Assembly: GCA_963580455.1 (NCBI GenBank)
Contig: OY756966.1
Coordinates: 15,069,001-15,133,000 of the forward strand
Origin: Euonymus europaeus
Taxonomy: Eukaryota > Streptophyta > Magnoliopsida > Celastrales > Celastraceae
Length of the DNA stretch: 64,000 bases
Reading direction: 5' to 3'
The notes under the pieces are model-generated. The model was not told the DNA's origin. It worked only from the letters and a program-made list of their open reading frames with translations, and ran no database searches. Shown here in pieces: positions 40,230 through 52,200 of this stretch. The position numbers and the translations under genes are program-made. Position 1 is the first letter of the stretch. Each line of letters starts with the position of its first letter.

Positions 40230-43200
40230 ACCATCAAAGTTGCTCGGTGTACAATTTCTATTGTTCTCATTTGTCAAATTTTACGAGTATAAGCTTCAGA
40301 GATTATTTAAATGCCAAAACACCAACTTTCTTTGACAAAAGGACAAAACCGTTAAAAGCTCCTCCATAGAGAGACAGAGCAACTTCGGACTGTGAAAGTT
40401 GCTCGGGATAGACTTTTTATTGATCTTCTATATCAAATTTTACGAGTATAAGCTTCCTACATTATTTCGATGCCAAAACAACAACTTTCTATGACAAATA
40501 GACAAAACCGTTAAAAGCTCCTCCATGGAGAGAGTTGAGCAACTTCGGAGCATCAAAGTTGCTCGGTGTACAATTTCTATTGTTCTCATATGTCAAATTT
40601 TACGAGTATAAGCTTCCTATATTATTTCGATGCCAAAACACCAACTTTCTATGACAAATGGACAAAACCGTTAAAAGCTCCTCCATAAAGAGAGTTGAGC
40701 AAGTTCGGACTATCAAAGTTGCTCGGTGTATAATATTTTATTGTTCTCATATGTCAAATTTTACGAGTATAAGCTTCCTACATTATTTCGATGCCAAAAC
40801 AACAACTTTCTATGACAAATGGACAAAACCGTTAAAAGCTCCTCCATAGAGCGAGTTGAGCAACTTCGGACTATCAAAGTTGCTCGGGATAGACTTTTCA
40901 TTGTTTTTGTATGTCAAATTTTATGAGTATAAGCTTCCTAGATTATTTCGATGCCAAAACACCAACTTTCTATGACAAATGGACAAAACCGTTAAAAGCT
41001 CCTCCATAGAGGGAGTTGAGCAACTTCGGACCATCAAAGTTGCTCGGTGTACAATTTCTATTGTTCTCATATGTCAAATTTTACGAGTATAAGCTTCCTA
41101 CATTATTTCGATGCCAAAACACCAAGTTTCTATGACAAATGGACAAAACCGTTAAATGCTCCTCCATAGAGAGAGTTGAGCAACTTCGGACCATCAAAGT
41201 TGCTCGGTGTACAATTTCTATTGTTCTCATATGTCAAATTTTACGAGTATAAGATTCCTATGTTATTTCGATGCCAAAACACCAACTTTCTATGACAAAT
41301 AGACAAAACCGTTAAAAGCTCCTCCATAGAGAGAGTTGAGCAACTTCGGACTATCAAACTTGCTCGGGATAGACTTTTTATTGTTCTTCTATGTCAAATT
41401 TTACGAGTCTAGCTTCAGAGATTATTTAAATGCCAAAACACCAACTTTCTTTGACAAATGGACAAAACCGTTAAAAGCTCCTCCATAGAGAGAGTTGAGC
41501 AAATTCGGACCATCAAAGTTGCTCGGGATAGACTTTTTATTGATCTTCTATATCAAATTTTACGAGTATAAGCTTCCTATATTATTTCGATGCAAAAACA
41601 CCAACTTTCTATGATAAATGGACAAAACCGTTAAAACTCCTCCATAGAGGGAGTTGAGCAACTTCGGACCATCAAAGTTGCTCGGTTTACAATTTCTATT
41701 GTTCTCATATGTAAAAATTTACGAGTATAAGCTTCAGAGATTATTTAAATGCCAAAACACCAACTTTCTTTGACAAATGGACAAAACCGTTAAAAGCTCC
41801 TCCATAGAGAGAGTTGAGCAACTTCGGACTGTGAAAGTTGCACGAGATAGACTTTTTATTGTTCTTCTTTTTCAAATTTTACGAGTATAAGCTTCCTACA
41901 TTATTTCGATGCCAAAACACCAACTTTCTATGACAAATGGACAAAACCGTTAAAAGCTCCTCCATAGAGGAAGTTGAGCAACTTCGGACCGTCAAAGTTG
42001 CTCGGTCTACAATTTCTATTGTTCTCATATGTCAAATTTTACGAGTCTAGCTTCAGAGATTATTTAAATGCCAAAACACCAACTTTCTTTGACAAATGGA
42101 CAAAACCGTTAAAAGCTCCTCCATAGAGAGAGTTGAGCAACTTCGGACCATCAAAGTTGCTCGGTGTACAATTTCTATTGTTCTCATATGTCAAATTTTA
42201 CGAGTATAAGCTTCCTACATTATTTCGATGCCAAAACAACAACTTTCTATGACAAATAGACAAAACCGTTAAAAGCTCCTCCATGGAGAGAGTTGAGCAA
42301 CTTCGGAGCATCAAAGTTGCTCGGTGTACAATTTCTATTGTTCTCATATGTCAAATTTTACGAGTATAAGCTTCCTATATTATTTCGATGCCAAAACACC
42401 AACTTTCTATGACAAATGGACAAAACCGTTAAAAGCTCCTCCATAAAGAGAGTTGAGCAAGTTCGGACTATCAAAGTTGCTCGGTGTATAATATTTTATT
42501 GTTCTCATATGTCAAATTTTACGAGTATAAGCTTCCTACATTATTTCGATGCCAAAACAACAACTTTCTATGACAAATGGACAAAACCGTTAAAAGCTCC
42601 TCCATAGAGCGAGTTGAGCAACTTCGGACTATCAAAGTTGCTCGGGATAGACTTTTCATTGTTTTTGTATGTCAAATTTTATGAGTATAAGCTTCCTAGA
42701 TTATTTCGATGCCAAAACACCAACTTTCTATGACAAATGGACAAAACCGTTAAAAGCTCCTCCATAGAGGGAGTTGAGCAACTTCGGACCATCAAAGTTG
42801 CTCGGTGTACAATTTCTATTGTTCTCATATGTCAAATTTTACGAGTATAAGCTTCCTACATTATTTCGATGCCAAAACACCAAGTTTCTATGACAAATGG
42901 ACAAAACCGTTAAATGCTCCTCCATAGAGAGAGTTGAGCAACTTCGGACCATCAAAGTTGCTCGGTGTACAATTTCTATTGTTCTCATATGTCAAATTTT
43001 ACGAGTATAAGATTCCTATGTTATTTCGATGCCAAAACACCAACTTTCTATGACAAATAGACAAAACCGTTAAAAGCTCCTCCATAGAGAGAGTTGAGCA
43101 ACTTCGGACTATCAAACTTGCTCGGGATAGACTTTTTATTGTTCTTCTATGTCAAATTTTACGAGTCTAGCTTCAGAGATTATTTAAATGCCAAAACACC

Positions 43201-44897
43201 AACTTTCTTTGACAAATGGACAAAACCGTTAAAAGCTCCTCCATAGAGAGAGTTGAGCAAATTCGGACCATCAAAGTTGCTCGGGATAGACTTTTTATTG
43301 ATCTTCTATATCAAATTTTACGAGTATAAGCTTCCTATATTATTTCGATGCAAAAACACCAACTTTCTATGACAAATGGACAAAACCGTTAAAACTCCTC
43401 CATAGAGGGAGTTGAGCAACTTCGGACCATCAAAGTTGCTCGGTGTACAATTTCTATTGTTCTCATATGTAAAAATTTACGAGTATAAGCTTCAGAGATT
43501 ATTTAAATGCCAAAACACCAACTTTCTTTGACAAATGGACAAAACCGTTAAAAGCTCCTCCATAGAGAGAGTTGAGCAACTTCGGACTGTGAAAGTTGCA
43601 CGAGATAGACTTTTTATTGTTATTCTTTTTCAAATTTTACGAGTATAAGCTTCCTACATTATTTCGATGCCAAAACACCAACTTTCTATGACAAATGGAC
43701 AAAACCGTTAAAAGCTCCTCCATAGAGGAAGTTGAGCAACTTCGGACCGTCAAAGTTGCTCGGTCTACAATTTCTATTGTTCTCATATGTCAAATTTTAC
43801 GAGTCTAGCTTCAGAGATTATTTAAATGCCAAAACACCAACTTTCTTTGACAAATGGACAAAACCGTTAAAAGCTCCTCCATAGAGAGAGTTGAGCAACT
43901 TCGGACCGTCAAAGTTGCTCGGTGTACAATTTCTATTGTTCTCATATGTCAAATTTTACGAGTATAAGCTTCCTATATTATTTCGATGCCAAAACACCAA
44001 CTTTCTATCACAAATGGACAAAACCGTTAAAAGCTCCTCCATAAAAAAAGTTGAGCAACTTCGGACCATCAAAGTTGCTCGGTGTATAATATTTTATTGT
44101 TCTCATATGTCAAATTTTACGAGTATAAGCTTCCTACATTATTTCGATGCCAAAAAAACAACTTTCTATGACAAATGGACAAAACCGTTAAAAGCTCCTC
44201 CATAGAGAGAGTTGAGCAACTTCGGTCTTTCAAAATTGCTCGGGATAGACTTTTTATTGTTCTTCTATGTTAAATTTTACGAGTATAAGCTTCGTACATT
44301 ATTTCGATGCCAAAACACCAACTTTCTATGACAAATGGACAAAACCGTTAAAGGCTCCTCTATAGAGAGAGTTGAGCAAATTCGGACCATCAAAGTTGCT
44401 CGGTGTACAATTTCTATTGTTCTCATATGTTAAATTTTACGAGTATAAGCTTCCTACATTATTTCGATGCCAAAACACCAACTTTCTATGACAAATGGAC
44501 AAAACCGTTAAAAGCTCCTCCATAGAGAGAGTTGAGCAACTTCGGACCATCAAAGTTGCTCGGTGTACAATTTCTATTGTTCTCATATGTCAAATTTTAC
44601 GAGTACAAGATTCCTAGGTTATTTCGATGCCAAAACACCAACTTTCTATGACAAATAGACAAAACCGTAAAAAGCTCCTCCATAGAGAGAGTTGAGCAAC
44701 TTCGGACTATCAAACTTGCTCGGGATAGACTTTTTATTGTTCTTCTATGTCAAATTTTACGAGTCTAGCTTCAGAGATTATTTAAATGCCAAAACACCAA
44801 CTTTCTATGACAAATGGACAAAACCGTTAAAAGCTCCTCCATAGAGGGAGTTGAGCAACTTCGGACCATCAAAGTTGCTCGGTGTACAATTTCTATT
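40230..44897 (+). repeat. 6393-bp superunit, copy 2 (about 4.67 kb retained)
   Basis: This follows copy 1 at shift 6393 as far as about 44897, where copy 1 has TATTGATCTTCTATG and this copy has TATTGTTCTCATATG. It includes the internal 1758-bp repetition, with landmarks at 41740 and 43498. Small private changes include CTCGGTTTACAATTT near 41682 and CGGACCGTCAAAG near 43906. Confidence 0.83.
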
Positions 44898-47495
44898 GTT
44901 CTCATATGTCAAATTTTACGAGTATAAGCTTCCTATATTATTTCGATGCCAAAACACCAACTTTCTATGACAAATGGACAAAACCGTTAAAAGCTCCTCC
45001 ATAAAGAGAGTTGAGCAAGTTCGGACTATCAAAGTTGCTCGGTGTATAATATTTTATTGTTCTCATATGTCAAATTTTACGAGTATAAGCTTCCTACATT
45101 ATTTCGATGCCAAAACAACAACTTTCTATGACAAATGGACAAAACCGTTAAAAGCTCCTCCATAGAGCGAGTTGAGCAACTTCGGACTATCAAAGTTGCT
45201 CGGGATAGACTTTTCATTGTTTTTGTATGTCAAATTTTATGAGTATAAGCTTCCTAGATTATTTCGATGCCAAAACACCAACTTTCTATGACAAATGGAC
45301 AAAACCGTTAAAAGCTCCTCCATAGAGGGAGTTGAGCAACTTCGGACCATCAAAGTTGCTCGGTGTACAATTTCTATTGTTCTCATATGTCAAATTTTAC
45401 GAGTATAAGCTTCCTACATTATTTCGATGCCAAAACACCAAGTTTCTATGACAAATGGACAAAACCGTTAAATGCTCCTCCATAGAGAGAGTTGAGCAAC
45501 TTCGGACCATCAAAGTTGCTCGGTGTACAATTTCTATTGTTCTCATATGTCAAATTTTACGAGTATAAGATTCCTATGTTATTTCGATGCCAAAACACCA
45601 ACTTTCTATGACAAATAGACAAAACCGTTAAAAGCTCCTCCATAGAGAGAGTTGAGCAACTTCGGACTATCAAACTTGCTCGGGATAGACTTTTTATTGT
45701 TCTTCTATGTCAAATTTTACGAGTCTAGCTTCAGAGATTATTTAAATGCCAAAACACCAACTTTCTTTGACAAATGGACAAAACCGTTAAAAGCTCCTCC
45801 ATAGAGAGAGTTGAGCAAATTCGGACCATCAAAGTTGCTCGGGATAGACTTTTTATTGATCTTCTATATCAAATTTTACGAGTATAAGCTTCCTATATTA
45901 TTTCGATGCAAAAACACCAACTTTCTATGACAAATGGACAAAACCGTTAAAACTCCTCCATAGAGGGAGTTGAGCAACTTCGGACCATCAAAGTTGCTCG
46001 GTGTACAATTTCTATTGTTCTCATATGTAAAAATTTACGAGTATAAGCTTCAGAGATTATTTAAATGCCAAAACACCAACTTTCTTTGACAAATGGACAA
46101 AACCGTTAAAAGCTCCTCCATAGAGAGAGTTGAGCAACTTCGGACTGTGAAAGTTGCACGAGATAGACTTTTTATTGTTATTCTTTTTCAAATTTTACGA
46201 GTATAAGCTTCCTACATTATTTCGATGCCAAAACACCAACTTTCTATGACAAATGGACAAAACCGTTAAAAGCTCCTCCATAGAGGAAGTTGAGCAACTT
46301 CGGACCGTCAAAGTTGCTCGGTCTACAATTTCTATTGTTCTCATATGTCAAATTTTACGAGTCTAGCTTCAGAGATTATTTAAATGCCAAAACACCAACT
46401 TTCTTTGACAAATGGACAAAACCGTTAAAAGCTCCTCCATAGAGAGAGTTGAGCAACTTCGGACCATCAAAGTTGCTCGGTGTACAATTTCTATTGTTCT
46501 CATATGTCAAATTTTACGAGTATAAGCTTCCTATATTATTTCGATGCCAAAACACCAACTTTCTATCACAAATGGACAAAACCGTTAAAAGCTCCTCCAT
46601 AAAAAAAGTTGAGCAACTTCGGACCATCAAAGTTGCTCGGTGTATAATATTTTATTGTTCTCATATGTCAAATTTTACGAGTATAAGCTTCCTACATTAT
46701 TTCGATGCCAAAAAAACAACTTTCTATGACAAATGGACAAAACCGTTAAAAGCTCCTCCATAGAGAGAGTTGAGCAACTTCGGTCTTTCAAAATTGCTCG
46801 GGATAGACTTTTTATTGTTCTTCTATGTTAAATTTTACGAGTATAAGCTTCGTACATTATTTCGATGCCAAAACACCAACTTTCTATGACAAATGGACAA
46901 AACCGTTAAAGGCTCCTCTATAGAGAGAGTTGAGCAAATTCGGACCATCAAAGTTGCTCGGTGTACAATTTCTATTGTTCTCATATGTTAAATTTTACGA
47001 GTATAAGCTTCCTACATTATTTCGATGCCAAAACACCAACTTTCTATGACAAATGGACAAAACCGTTAAAAGCTCCTCCATAGAGAGAGTTGAGCAACTT
47101 CGGACCATCAAAGTTGCTCGGTGTACAATTTCTATTGTTCTCATATGTCAAATTTTACGAGTACAAGATTCCTAGGTTATTTCGATGCCAAAACACCAAC
47201 TTTCTATGACAAATAGACAAAACCGTAAAAAGCTCCTCCATAGAGAGAGTTGAGCAACTTCGGACTATCAAACTTGCTCGGGATAGACTTTTTATTGTTC
47301 TTCTATGTCAAATTTTACGAGTCTAGCTTCAGAGATTATTTAAATGCCAAAACACCAACTTTCTATGACAAATGGACAAAACCGTTAAAAGCTCCTCCAT
47401 AGAGGGAGTTGAGCAACTTCGGACCATCAAAGTTGCTCGGTGTACAATTTCTATTGTTCTCATATGTCAAATTTTACGAGTATAAGCTTCCTACA
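44866..47495 (+). repeat. 2558-bp (16-mer) repeat of the preceding block
   Basis: Sequence 42308-44937 recurs here at shift 2558, including the GAGCAAGTTCGG type C unit, the landmark at 46056, and GAGTACAAGATTCCTAGG with CCGTAAAAAGC near 47160-47230. A third level of repetition is therefore stacked on the 6393-bp and 1758-bp levels. Confidence 0.82.
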
Positions 47496-49220
47496 TTATT
47501 TCGATGCCAAAACACCAAGTTTCTATGACAAATGGACAAAACCGTTAAATGCTCCTCCATAGAGAGAGTTGAGCAACTTCGGACCATCAAAGTTGCTCGG
47601 TGTACAATTTCTATTGTTCTCATATGTCAAATTTTACGAGTATAAGATTCCTAGGTTATTTCGATGCCAAAACACCAACTTTCTATGACAAATAGACAAA
47701 ACCGTTAAAAGCTCCTCCATAGAGAGAGTTGAGCAACTTCGGACTATCAAACTTGCTCGGGATAGACTTTTTATTGTTCTTCTATGTCAAATTTTACGAG
47801 TCTAGCTTCAGAGATTATTTAAATGCCAAAACACCAACTTTCTTTGACAAATGGACAAAACCGTTAAAAGCTCCTCCATAGAGAGAGTTGAGCAAATTCG
47901 GACCATCAAAGTTGCTCGGGATAGACTTTTTATTGATCTTCTATATCAAATTTTACGAGTATAAGCTTCCTATATTATTTCGATGCAAAAACACCAACTT
48001 TCTATGACAAATGGACAAAACCGTTAAAACTCCTCCATAGAGGGAGTTGAGCAACTTCGGACCATCAAAGTTGCTCGGTGTACAATTTCTATTGTTCTCA
48101 TATGTAAAATTTTACGAGTATAAGCTTCAGAGATTATTTAAATGCCAAAACACCAACTTTCTTTGACAAATGGACAAAACCGTTAAAAGCTCCTCCATAG
48201 AGAGAGTTGAGCAACTTCGGACTATGAAAGTTGCACGAGATAGACTTTTTATTGTTCTTCTTTTTCAAATTTTACGAGTATAAGCTTCCTACATTATTTC
48301 GATGCCAAAACACCAACTTTCTATGACAAATGGACAAAACCGTTAAAAGCTCCTCCATAGAGGAAGTTGAGCAACTTCGGACCGTCAAAGTTGCTCGGTC
48401 TACAATTTCTATTGTTCTCATATGTCAAATTTTACGAGTCTAGCTTCAGAGATTATTTAAATGCCAAAACACCAACTTTCTTTGACAAATGGACAAAACC
48501 GTTAAAAGCTCCTCCATAGAGAGAGTTGAGCAACTTCGGACCATCAAAGTTGCTCGGCGTACAATTTCTATTGTTCTCATATGTCAAATTTTACGAGTAT
48601 AAGCTTCCTATATTATTTCGATGCCAAAACACCAACTTTCTATCACAAATGGACAAAACCGTTAAAAGCTCCTCCATAAAAAAAAGTTGAGCAACTTCGG
48701 ACCATCAAAGTTGCTCGGTGTATAATATTTTATTGTTCTCATATGTCAAATTTTACGAGTATAAGCTTCCTACATTATTTCGATGCCAAAAAAACAACTT
48801 TCTATGACAAATGGACAAAACCGTTAAAAGCTCCTCCATAGAGAGAGTTGAGCAACTTCGGTCTTTCAAAATTGCTCGGGATAGACTTTTTATTGTTCTT
48901 CTATGTTAAATTTTACGAGTATAAGCTTCGTACATTATTTCGATGCCAAAACACCAACTTTCTATGACAAATGGACAAAACCGTTAAAGGCTCCTCTATA
49001 GAGAGAGTTGAGCAAATTCGGACCATCAAAGTTGCTCGGTGTACAATTTCTATTGTTCTCATATGTTAAATTTTACGAGTATAAGCTTCCTACATTATTT
49101 CGATGCCAAAACACCAACTTTCTATGACAAATGGACAAAACCGTTAAAAGCTCCTCCATAGAGAGAGTTGAGCAACTTCGGACCATCAAAGTTGCTCGGT
49201 GTACAATTTCTATTGTTCTC
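47460..49220 (+). repeat. Block duplicated from 38.5-40.3 kb (shift about 8951)
   Basis: Two private markers, CTCGGCGTAC (39606 and 48558) and an eight-A run in CCATAAAAAAAAG (39726 and 48678; other copies have seven), occur in this window only in these two places. They show that this block and 38505-40260 are sisters. The landmark unit at 48133 has TATGAAAG instead of TGTGAAAG. Confidence 0.82.
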
Positions 49221-49253
49221 ATATGTCAAATTTTACGAGTATAAGCTTCCTTT
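49094..49253 (+). repeat. Reference monomer, type A (160 bp)
   Basis: This unit is close to the array consensus and serves as a coordinate standard. Bases 1-60 are A-rich, with short A runs near 15-18, 36-38, 44-47 and 53-56. Bases 61-75 hold the CTCCATAGAGAGAGT block. Bases 77-104 form the dyad. Bases 104-131 hold the type A diagnostic GGTGTACAATTTC and TTCTCATATG. Bases 132-160 run through the AT-rich tail with the HindIII site. The only obvious departure from consensus is the final TTT in place of TAC. Phase is arbitrary because no boundary is marked in the DNA. Confidence 0.9.
49170..49197. other. Monomer dyad symmetry element (9-bp arms, 10-bp spacer), example
   Basis: GAGCAACTT, then CGGACCATCA, then AAGTTGCTC forms a perfect inverted repeat at monomer bases 77-104. 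The same element, perfect or with one mismatch, is present in nearly every monomer. Common defects are GAGCAAATT on the left, AAATTGCTC on the right and TTGCACGAG in the landmark subtype. A smaller GTTG-AG-CAAC palindrome overlaps the left arm. Such dyads could extrude as hairpins or cruciforms. Defects on one arm are not matched by compensating changes on the other in the cases I examined, so conserved base pairing as such is not demonstrated. Confidence 0.8.
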
Positions 49254-52200
49254 ATTATTTCGATGCCGAAACAACAACTTTCTATGACAAATGGACAAAA
49301 CCGTTAAAGGCTCCTCCATAGAGAGAGTTGAGCAACTTCGGACTATCAAAGTTGCTCGGGATAGACTTTTAACTGTTCTTCTATGTCTAATTTTACGAGT
49401 ATAAGCTTCCTAGATTATTTCGATGCCAAAACACCAACTTTCTATGACAAATGGACAAAACCGTTAAAAGCTCCTACATAGAGAGAGTTGAGCAACTTCG
49501 GACTATAAAAATTGCTCGGGATAGACTTTTTATTTTTCTTCTATATCAAATTTTACGAGTATAAGCTTCCCACATTATTTCGATGCCAAAACACCAACTT
49601 TCTATGACAAATGGACAAAACCGTTAAAAGCTCCTCCATAAAGGGAGTTGAGCAACTTAGGACCATCAAAGTTGCTCGGTGTACAATTTCTATTGTTCTC
49701 ATATGTCAAATTTTACGAGTATAAGCTTCAGAGATTATTTAAATGCCAAAACACCAACCTTCTTTGACAAATGGACAAAACCGTTAAAAGCTCCTCCATA
49801 GAGAGAGTTAAGCAACTTCGGACTGTGAAAGTTGCTCGGGATAGACTTTTTATTGATCTTCTATATCAAATTTTACGAGTATAACCTTCCTACATTATTT
49901 CGATGCCAAAACACCAACTTTCTATGACAAATGGACAAAACCGTTAAAAGCTCCTCCATAGAGGGAGTTGAGCAACTTAGGACCATCAAAGTTGCTCGGT
50001 GTACAATTTCTATTGTTCTCATATGTCAAATTTTACGAGTATAAGCTTCAGAGATTATTGAAATGCCAAAACACCAACTTTCTTTGACAAATGGACAAAA
50101 CCGTTAAAAGCTCCTCCATAGAGAGAGTTGAGCAACTTCGGACCATCAAAGTTGCTCGGTGTACAATTTCTATTGTTCTCATATGTCAAATTTTACGAGT
50201 ATAAGCTTCCTACATTATTTCGATGCCAAAACAACAACTTTCTATGACAAATAGACAAAACCGTTAAAAGCTCCTCCATAGAGAGAGTTGAGCAACTTCG
50301 GACCATCAAAGTTGCTCGGTGTACAATTTCTATTGTTCTCATATGTCAAATTTTACGAGTATAAGCTTCCTATATTATTTCGATGCCAAAACACCAACTT
50401 TCTATGACAAATGGACAAAACCGTTAAAAGCTCCTCCATAAAGAGAGTTGAGCAACTTCGGAGTATCAAAGTTGCTCGGTGTATAATATTTTATTGTTCT
50501 CATATGTCAAATTTTACGAGTATAAGCTTCCTACATTATTTCGATGCCAAAACAACAACTTTCTATGACAAATGGACAAAACCGTTAAAAACTCTTCCAT
50601 AGAGAGAGTTGAGCAACTTCGGACTATCAAAGTTGCTCGGGATAGACTTTTAATTGTTTTTCTATGTCAAATTTTATGAGTATAACTTCCTTGATTATTT
50701 CGATGCCAAAACACCAACTTTCTATGACAAATTGAAAAAACCGTTAAAAGCTCCTCCATAGAGAGAGTTGAGCAACTTCGGACTATCAAAATTGCTCGGG
50801 ATAGAATTTTTATTGTTCTTCTATATCAAATTTTACGAGTATAAGCTTCCTACAATAGTTCGATGCCAAAACACCAACTTTCTATGACAAATGGACAAAA
50901 CTGTTAAAAGCTCCTCCATAGAGGGAGTTGAGCAACTTCGGACCATCAAAGTTGCTCGGTGTACAATTTCTATTGTTCTCATATGTCAAATTTTATGAGT
51001 ATAAGCTTCAAAGATTATTTCAATGCCAAAACACCAACTTTCTTTGACAAATGGACAAAACCGTTAAAAGCTCCTCCATAGAGAGACTGAGCAACTTCGG
51101 ACTGTGAAAGTTGCTCGGGATAGACTTTTTATTGATCTTCTATATCAAATTTTACGAGTATAAGCTTCCTACATTATTTCGATGCCAAAACACCAACTTT
51201 CTATGACAAATGGACAAAACCGTTAAAAGCTCCTCCATAGAGGGAGTTGAGCAACTTCGGACCATCAAAGTTGCTCGGTGTACAATTTCTATTGTTCTCA
51301 TATGTCAAATTTTACGAGTATAAGCTTCAGAGATTATTTAAATGCCAAAACACCAACTTTCTTTGAAAAATGGACAAAACGGTTAAAAGCTCCTCCATAG
51401 AGAGAGTTGAGCAACTTCGGATCATCAAAGTTGCTCGGTGTACAATTTCTATTGTTCTCATATGTCAAATTTTACGAGTATAAGCTTCCTACATTATTTC
51501 GATGCCAAAACACCAAGTTTCTATGACAAATGGACAAAACCGTTAAATGCTCCTCCATAGAGAGAGTTGAGCAACTTCGGACCATCAAAGTTGCTCGGTG
51601 TACAATTTCTATTGTTCTCATATGTCAAATTTTACGAGTATAAGATTCCTATGTTATTTCGATGCCAAAACACCAACTTTCTATGACAAATAGACAAAAC
51701 CGTTAAAAGCTCCTACATAGAGAGAGTTGAGCAACTTCGGACTATAAAAATTGCTCGGGATAGACTTTTTATTTTTCTTCTATATCAAATTTTACGAGTA
51801 TAAGCTTCCTACATTATTTCGATGCCAAAACGCCAACTTTCTATGACAAATGGACAAAACCGTTAAAAGCTCCTCCATAAAGGAAGTTGAGCAACTTCGG
51901 ACCGTCAAAGTTGCTCGGTGTACAATTTATGTTGTTCTCATATGTCAAATTTTACGAGTATAAGCTTCAGAGATTATTTAAATGCCAAAACACCAACTTT
52001 CTTTGACAAAAGGACAAAACCGTTAAAAGCTCCTCCATAGAGAGACAGAGCAACTTCGGACTGTGAAAGTTGCTCGGGATAGACTTTTTATTGATCTTCT
52101 ATATCAAATTTTACGAGTATAAGCTTCCTACATTATTTCGATGCCAAAACAACAACTTTCTATGACAAATAGACAAAACCGTTAAAAGCTCCTCCATGGA

